Below are positions 11,640 to 15,087 of a stretch of DNA of 15,087 nucleotides, in pieces. The number at the start of each line of letters is the position of its first letter. Position 1 is the stretch's first letter. Both the position numbers and the translations under genes were made by a program. The DNA is taken from positions 1 to 15,087 of the forward strand of contig CALJUZ010000192.1 in assembly GCA_937975235.1 (NCBI GenBank), in the 5' to 3' direction. The DNA comes from CALJUZ01 sp003387805 (GTDB lineage Bacteria; Bacillota; Limnochordia; Limnochordales; ZCTH02-B6). Under the pieces are notes generated by a model. That model saw nothing but the letters and a program-made list of their open reading frames with translations. It had not been told where the DNA came from and searched no databases.

Positions 11640-11900
11640 ATGCCTGAGCGTCTTGTAAAGGCGCGCAGCCGTGCGGTCGGCGCGCGGCAGACGTTGAAGG
11701 CCATTGAGAAAGGCACGGCGGAAGTCGTGTTCGTCGCCCGCGACGCCGAGGCACGGGTGGTCAAGCCGGTGGAGGATCTTGCCCGCCGGAACGGGACCGA
11801 AATCGTTTACGTGGACAACATGCGAGAACTGGGGAAATACTGCTCGATCAACGTCGGTGCGGCGGCCGCCGCGGTGCTCGGCGGCCGCGCCGTCCGCTGA
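11640..11900 (+). CDS. L7Ae/L30e-family kink-turn RNA-binding protein (YbxF-like ribosomal protein)
   Basis: This 86-residue protein belongs to the bacterial L7Ae-like family, of which B. subtilis YbxF/RplGB is the known relative; those proteins bind kink-turn RNA. Visible family features are an N-terminal helix with GARQTLKAIEKGTAEVVFVA (residues 14-33), the DAEARVV segment, and the C-terminal LGKYCSINVGAAAAAVL (about 64-80), which forms the RNA-contact loop and final helix. ATG 11640 has AGAGGA (11625-11630) 9 bases upstream; upstream ATGs are out of frame. The place between rpoC and rpsL is the standard Bacillota location. It is the first gene of its operon. Its exact cellular job is not settled even in model species. 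Confidence 0.92.
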   Translation: MPERLVKARSRAVGARQTLKAIEKGTAEVVFVARDAEARVVKPVEDLARRNGTEIVYVDNMRELGKYCSINVGAAAAAVLGGRAVR

Positions 11901-11930
11901 TCGCGACGACGGAAAGGAGGGGCTTGCCAG

Positions 11931-12344
11931 GTGCCGACCATTAACCAGCTGGTTCGGAAGGGCCGCCGGCCGGTCAAGAAGAAGACGAAGGCGCCGGCTT
12001 TGCGCTTTACCCACAATACGCTGAAGGGCCGTACGCTGGAGACGAATCCTGCTCCGTTCAAGCGGGGCGTTTGCACGCGCGTCTACACGACGACGCCGAA
12101 GAAGCCCAACTCCGCGCTGCGGAAAGTGGCCCGCGTGCGTCTGACCAACGGGATCGAAGTGACGTGCTACATTCCCGGAGAGGGCCACAACCTCCAGGAG
12201 CACTCGGTGGTGTTGGTCCGCGGTGGCCGCGTGAAGGACTTGCCGGGCGTCCGCTACCACATCGTCCGCGGTACCCTGGACACCGCGGGGGTGGCCGCTC
12301 GCCGGCAGGGACGCTCCAAGTACGGGGCCAAGCGGCCTAAGTAA
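11931..12344 (+). CDS. rpsL: 30S ribosomal protein S12
   Basis: S12 sits at the decoding centre and governs accuracy. The 137 residues begin MPTINQLVRKGR and contain TTTPKKPNSALRKVARVRLT and GGRVKDLPGVRYHIVRGTLD. The lysines of TPKKPNS and of RVKDLPG, equivalent to the E. coli positions mutated in streptomycin resistance, are both kept, so a streptomycin-sensitive form is expected. The Asp of KDLPG is the residue methylthiolated by RimO in other bacteria. The start is GTG 11931, with AAGGAGG (11914-11920) 10 bases upstream. It is second in the operon and followed 18 bases later by rpsG. Confidence 0.98.
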   Translation: MPTINQLVRKGRRPVKKKTKAPALRFTHNTLKGRTLETNPAPFKRGVCTRVYTTTPKKPNSALRKVARVRLTNGIEVTCYIPGEGHNLQEHSVVLVRGGRVKDLPGVRYHIVRGTLDTAGVAARRQGRSKYGAKRPK

Positions 12345-12362
12345 GGAACGGGAGGTTGAGCC

Positions 12363-12833
12363 ATGGCGCGCAGAGCGAGGGCCGAAGTCAGGGAAATTGC
12401 GCCTGATCCGGTTTACAGCAGCGTGCTCGTTCACAAGCTCATCAACAAGGTCATGCGCGACGGGAAAAAGAGCCTCGCGCAGAAGATCGTGTACGGGGCA
12501 TTTGATCTGATCAAGGAGCGCACGGGCGAGGATCCGCTGGAGGTCCTGGACAAGGCCGTCCGCAACGTCATGCCCGTACTCGAGGTGCGGCCCCGGCGCG
12601 TCGGCGGCGCCACGTACCAGGTGCCCCTGGAGGTGCGTCCGGAGCGCCGGACCACGCTGGCGCTGCGCTGGATTGTCCAGTTCGCGCGCGAGCGCAAGGA
12701 CAAGTCGATGATCGAAAAATTGGCCAATGAGTTGCTGGACGCCGCGCAAGGCCAGGGCGGCGCGGTCAAGAAGCGTGAGGACACGCATCGCATGGCCGAA
12801 GCCAACAAGGCCTTTGCGCACTACCGCTGGTAA
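12363..12833 (+). CDS. rpsG: 30S ribosomal protein S7
   Basis: S7 starts assembly of the 30S head and lines the E site. The 156 residues equal the common bacterial length. Conserved segments are the N-terminal MARRARAEVREIAPDPVYSS, then NKVMRDGKKSLAQKIVYGAF, PRRVGGATYQVPLEVRPERR (about 77-96) and the C-terminal KREDTHRMAEANKAFAHYRW. ATG 12363 has GGAGG (12351-12355) 7 bases upstream. The gap to rpsL is only 18 bases, leaving no room for a long S7 regulatory RNA like the one in the E. coli str operon. The fusA gene follows after 21 bases. Confidence 0.98.
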   Translation: MARRARAEVREIAPDPVYSSVLVHKLINKVMRDGKKSLAQKIVYGAFDLIKERTGEDPLEVLDKAVRNVMPVLEVRPRRVGGATYQVPLEVRPERRTTLALRWIVQFARERKDKSMIEKLANELLDAAQGQGGAVKKREDTHRMAEANKAFAHYRW

Positions 12834-12854
12834 AGCGGTAAGGGGGACTATTCG

Positions 12855-14927
12855 GTGGCAAGAGCGTTTTCTTTGGAGCGCACCCGCAACATCGGCATCA
12901 TGGCCCACATCGACGCGGGGAAGACGACCACGACCGAGCGCATCCTGTTCTACACGGGCAGGACGCACCGGCTGGGCGAGACGCACGAAGGCTCCGCGAC
13001 GATGGACTGGATGGTGCAGGAGCGCGAGCGCGGCATTACCATCACGGCTGCCGCGACGACGTGCCAGTGGGCGGGTCACCGCATCAACATTATAGACACG
13101 CCCGGGCACGTGGACTTCACCGTGGAGGTGGAGCGCAGCCTGCGGGTCCTGGACGGGGCCGTGGCCGTGTTTTGCGCGGTGAACGGGGTGGAGCCGCAGT
13201 CGGAAACGGTCTGGCGGCAGGCGGACAAGTACCACGTGCCGCGCATCGCGTTCGTCAACAAGATGGACCGCGTCGGCGCGGATTTCATGCGCGTCGTGGA
13301 CCAGATTCGGACGCGGCTGGGCGCCAATCCGGTGCCGCTGCAGCTGCCTATCGGTTCGGAAGAGAGCTTCCGGGGCATCGTGGACCTGGTGACGAACCGG
13401 GCCATCATTTACACCGATGACCTGGGCACCCGCAGCGACGAGACGGACATTCCGGCCGAGATGGCCGACGAGGTGGCGGCGGCGCGGGAGAAGCTCATCG
13501 AAGCCGTGGTCGAGACCGACGACGCGCTGATGGAGAAGTATTTCGAAGGCGAAGAGATTACGGTCGAAGAGCTCAAGAGCGCGATCCGCAAGGCGTGCCT
13601 GAGCCTGACCATCACGCCCGTGCTGGCGGGGTCCGCCTTCAAGAACAAGGGCGTGCAGCCGCTTCTGGACGCGGTGGTGGCCTACCTGCCCTCGCCGCTG
13701 GATGTGGGTGCGGTCCGGGGCGTCAACCCGAAGACCGAGGAAGAGGAAAGCCGGGATCCCAGCGACGACGCGCCCTTCTCCGCGCTGGCGTTTAAGATCA
13801 TGGCCGATCCGTACGTGGGCAAGCTCGCGTTCTTCCGCGTGTATTCGGGCACGCTCAAGGCCGGCTCCTACGTGTACAACCCCGTCAAGGGCAAGCGGGA
13901 GCGCATCGGCCGCATCTTGCAGATGCACGCCAACCACCGCGAGGAGCTGGAGGAAGTGTACGCGGGCGACATCGCGGCCGCGGTGGGCCTGCGGGACACG
14001 GCTACCGGCGACACGCTGTGCGACGAAAACCACCCGATTCTTTTGGAGAGCCCTGACTTTCCCGAGCCGGTCATCGCCCAGGCCATCGAGCCGAAGACCA
14101 AGGCCGACCAGGACAAGCTGGCCGTGGCGCTGCAGCGGCTCATGGAGGAAGACCCCACGTTCCACGTCCGCACCGACGAGGAGACGGGCCAGACCACCAT
14201 TCACGGCATGGGCGAGCTGCACCTGGAGGTCATCGTCGACCGCCTGCTGCGGGAGTTCAAGGTGGAGGCCAACATCGGCAAGCCCCAGGTGGCCTACCGG
14301 GAGACGCTGACCAAGCCCGTCAAGGCGGAAGGCAAGTTCATCCGCCAGACCGGCGGCCGGGGCCAGTACGGCCACGTCGTCCTGGAGATCGAGCCTTTGG
14401 AGCCGGGCGCGGGCTTCCAGTTCGAGAACAAGATCGTGGGCGGCGTCGTGCCGAAGGAGTACATCCCCGCGGTGGAGGCGGGCATCAAGGAGGCCATGCA
14501 GAACGGCGTCCTGGCGGGCTACCCCGTCGTGGACGTCAAGGTGGCCATCGTGGACGGCTCCTACCACGAGGTGGACTCCTCGGAAATGGCCTTCAAGATC
14601 GCCGCGTCCATGGGCTTCCGCGAAGGGGCCCGCAAGGCCGAGCCGGTGCTGCTGGAGCCCATCATGGCGGTGGAAGTGACCACGCCCGAGGAGTTCCTGG
14701 GCGACGTCATGGGCGATTTGAACTCGCGGCGGGGCCAGATCGAGGGCATGGAGCAGCGGGCCAACGCCCAGGTGGTGCGGGCCAAAGTGCCGCTGTCCGA
14801 GATGTTCGGCTACGCCACGGATCTGCGGTCGGCCACGCAGGGGCGGGCCAGCTACGTCATGCAGTTCAGCCATTACGCCCCGGTGCCGGCCCAGATCGCG
14901 CAGGAAGTCATCGAGCAGGGCGCCTAA
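12855..14927 (+). CDS. fusA: Elongation factor G
   Basis: EF-G is the GTPase that drives translocation of tRNA and mRNA and, with RRF, ribosome recycling. At 690 residues it is full length. GTPase motifs are AHIDAGKTT (17-25, P loop), RGITIT (59-64, switch I), DTPGH (81-85, switch II), NKMD (135-138) and GSA in the VLAGSAFKNKG segment. Domains II-V follow, including the domain IV segment beginning RQTGGRGQYGHVVLE and a C-terminal domain with MFGYATDLRSATQGRASYVM. The single full-length gene in the str operon position argues for the housekeeping fusA rather than a fusA2 paralogue. The start is GTG 12855, with TAAGGGGG (12839-12846) 8 bases upstream. Confidence 0.98.
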   Translation: MARAFSLERTRNIGIMAHIDAGKTTTTERILFYTGRTHRLGETHEGSATMDWMVQERERGITITAAATTCQWAGHRINIIDTPGHVDFTVEVERSLRVLDGAVAVFCAVNGVEPQSETVWRQADKYHVPRIAFVNKMDRVGADFMRVVDQIRTRLGANPVPLQLPIGSEESFRGIVDLVTNRAIIYTDDLGTRSDETDIPAEMADEVAAAREKLIEAVVETDDALMEKYFEGEEITVEELKSAIRKACLSLTITPVLAGSAFKNKGVQPLLDAVVAYLPSPLDVGAVRGVNPKTEEEESRDPSDDAPFSALAFKIMADPYVGKLAFFRVYSGTLKAGSYVYNPVKGKRERIGRILQMHANHREELEEVYAGDIAAAVGLRDTATGDTLCDENHPILLESPDFPEPVIAQAIEPKTKADQDKLAVALQRLMEEDPTFHVRTDEETGQTTIHGMGELHLEVIVDRLLREFKVEANIGKPQVAYRETLTKPVKAEGKFIRQTGGRGQYGHVVLEIEPLEPGAGFQFENKIVGGVVPKEYIPAVEAGIKEAMQNGVLAGYPVVDVKVAIVDGSYHEVDSSEMAFKIAASMGFREGARKAEPVLLEPIMAVEVTTPEEFLGDVMGDLNSRRGQIEGMEQRANAQVVRAKVPLSEMFGYATDLRSATQGRASYVMQFSHYAPVPAQIAQEVIEQGA

Positions 14928-14928
14928 T

Positions 14929-14963
14929 CCGCTGCTCGCCGCCGGAAGGCGGGCCGCCAGCGG
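14929..14963 (+). other. Hairpin between fusA and tuf
   Basis: CCGCT (14929-14933) pairs with AGCGG (14959-14963), enclosing CCGCC/GGCGG (14939-14943 with 14948-14952) closed by a GGAA loop of the GNRA type. No T tract follows, so it is not a standard terminator. It may stabilise or process the mRNA ahead of tuf, which is needed at higher levels than fusA. No promoter is evident in the 78-base gap. Confidence 0.5.
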
Positions 14964-15005
14964 TCGGAAGGAACACTACGAAAACGTACTGGAGGTACAG
15001 CGAAG

Positions 15006-15087
15006 ATGGCGAAGGAAAAGTTTGAGCGCACAAAGCCGCACGTAAACGTGGGCACCATCGGCCACGTCGACCACGGGAAGACGACGA
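15006..15087 (+). CDS. tuf: Elongation factor Tu, N-terminal end only (downstream tuf copy)
   Basis: The first 27 codons and one base are in the window; the gene continues past the end. The peptide starts [20 protein letters not shown] and continues into VDHGKTT, so the EF-Tu N-terminus and most of the P loop (GHVDHGKT) are present. EF-Tu carries aminoacyl-tRNA to the ribosome. ATG 15006 has GGAGGT (14991-14996) 9 bases upstream. Position after fusA is the classical tufA place in the str operon. Together with the EF-Tu tail at bases 1-50, this implies two tuf genes in direct orientation about 15 kb apart. Confidence 0.96.

Overview
The window is one uninterrupted block of core transcription and translation genes, all on the + strand. 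The order is tuf (3' end only), rpmG, secE, nusG, rplK, rplA, rplJ, rplL, rpoB, rpoC, an L7Ae-family gene, rpsL, rpsG, fusA and tuf (5' end only). This is the order known from Bacillota, and an L7Ae/YbxF-type gene between rpoC and rpsL is a strong Bacillota mark. The DNA is very GC-rich with G/C-loaded third codon positions, and several genes start with GTG or TTG. Together these suggest a high-GC Bacillota lineage (Symbiobacterium/Thermaerobacter/Limnochorda-like). The species cannot be named from the sequence alone. No rsmC/ybxB methyltransferase lies between rplL and rpoB, unlike in Bacillus. No tRNA, mobile element, CRISPR array or defence gene was seen.

Layout by transcription unit (all boundaries inferred from sequence). 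(1) The upstream tuf ends at 50, with an intrinsic terminator at 74-97. (2) A promoter at 100-129 drives rpmG (ribosomal protein L33). (3) A near-consensus promoter at 314-342, overlapping the end of rpmG, drives secE-nusG and probably rplK-rplA. A hairpin at 1840-1873 resembles the 23S rRNA binding site of L1 and abuts the rplA ribosome binding site. (4) The 298-bp gap before rplJ holds an L10-type leader (about 2650-2730) followed by an intrinsic attenuator (2769-2805). This is the expected autoregulation of rplJ-rplL by the L10/L12 complex. (5) The 412-bp gap before rpoB holds an 18-bp GC hairpin, two good sigma-A-type promoters (4040-4068 and 4156-4184), and an AT-rich leader that can fold into two mutually exclusive hairpins, one of them terminator-like. 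(6) A consensus promoter at 11576-11604 starts the str-type operon L7Ae-rpsL-rpsG-fusA-tuf.

The genes supply RNA polymerase beta and beta', the elongation factor NusG, the translocon subunit SecE, six proteins of the two ribosomal subunits plus an L7Ae-type protein, and the GTPases EF-G and EF-Tu. The protein-coding content is ordinary housekeeping and I see no new enzymatic system. The parts worth a second look are regulatory or architectural: the candidate rpoB leader attenuator, the L1-like mRNA site, the mini-ORF ahead of nusG, the acidic repeat tail of RpoB, the extended N-terminus of NusG, and the two tuf copies that bracket the block.
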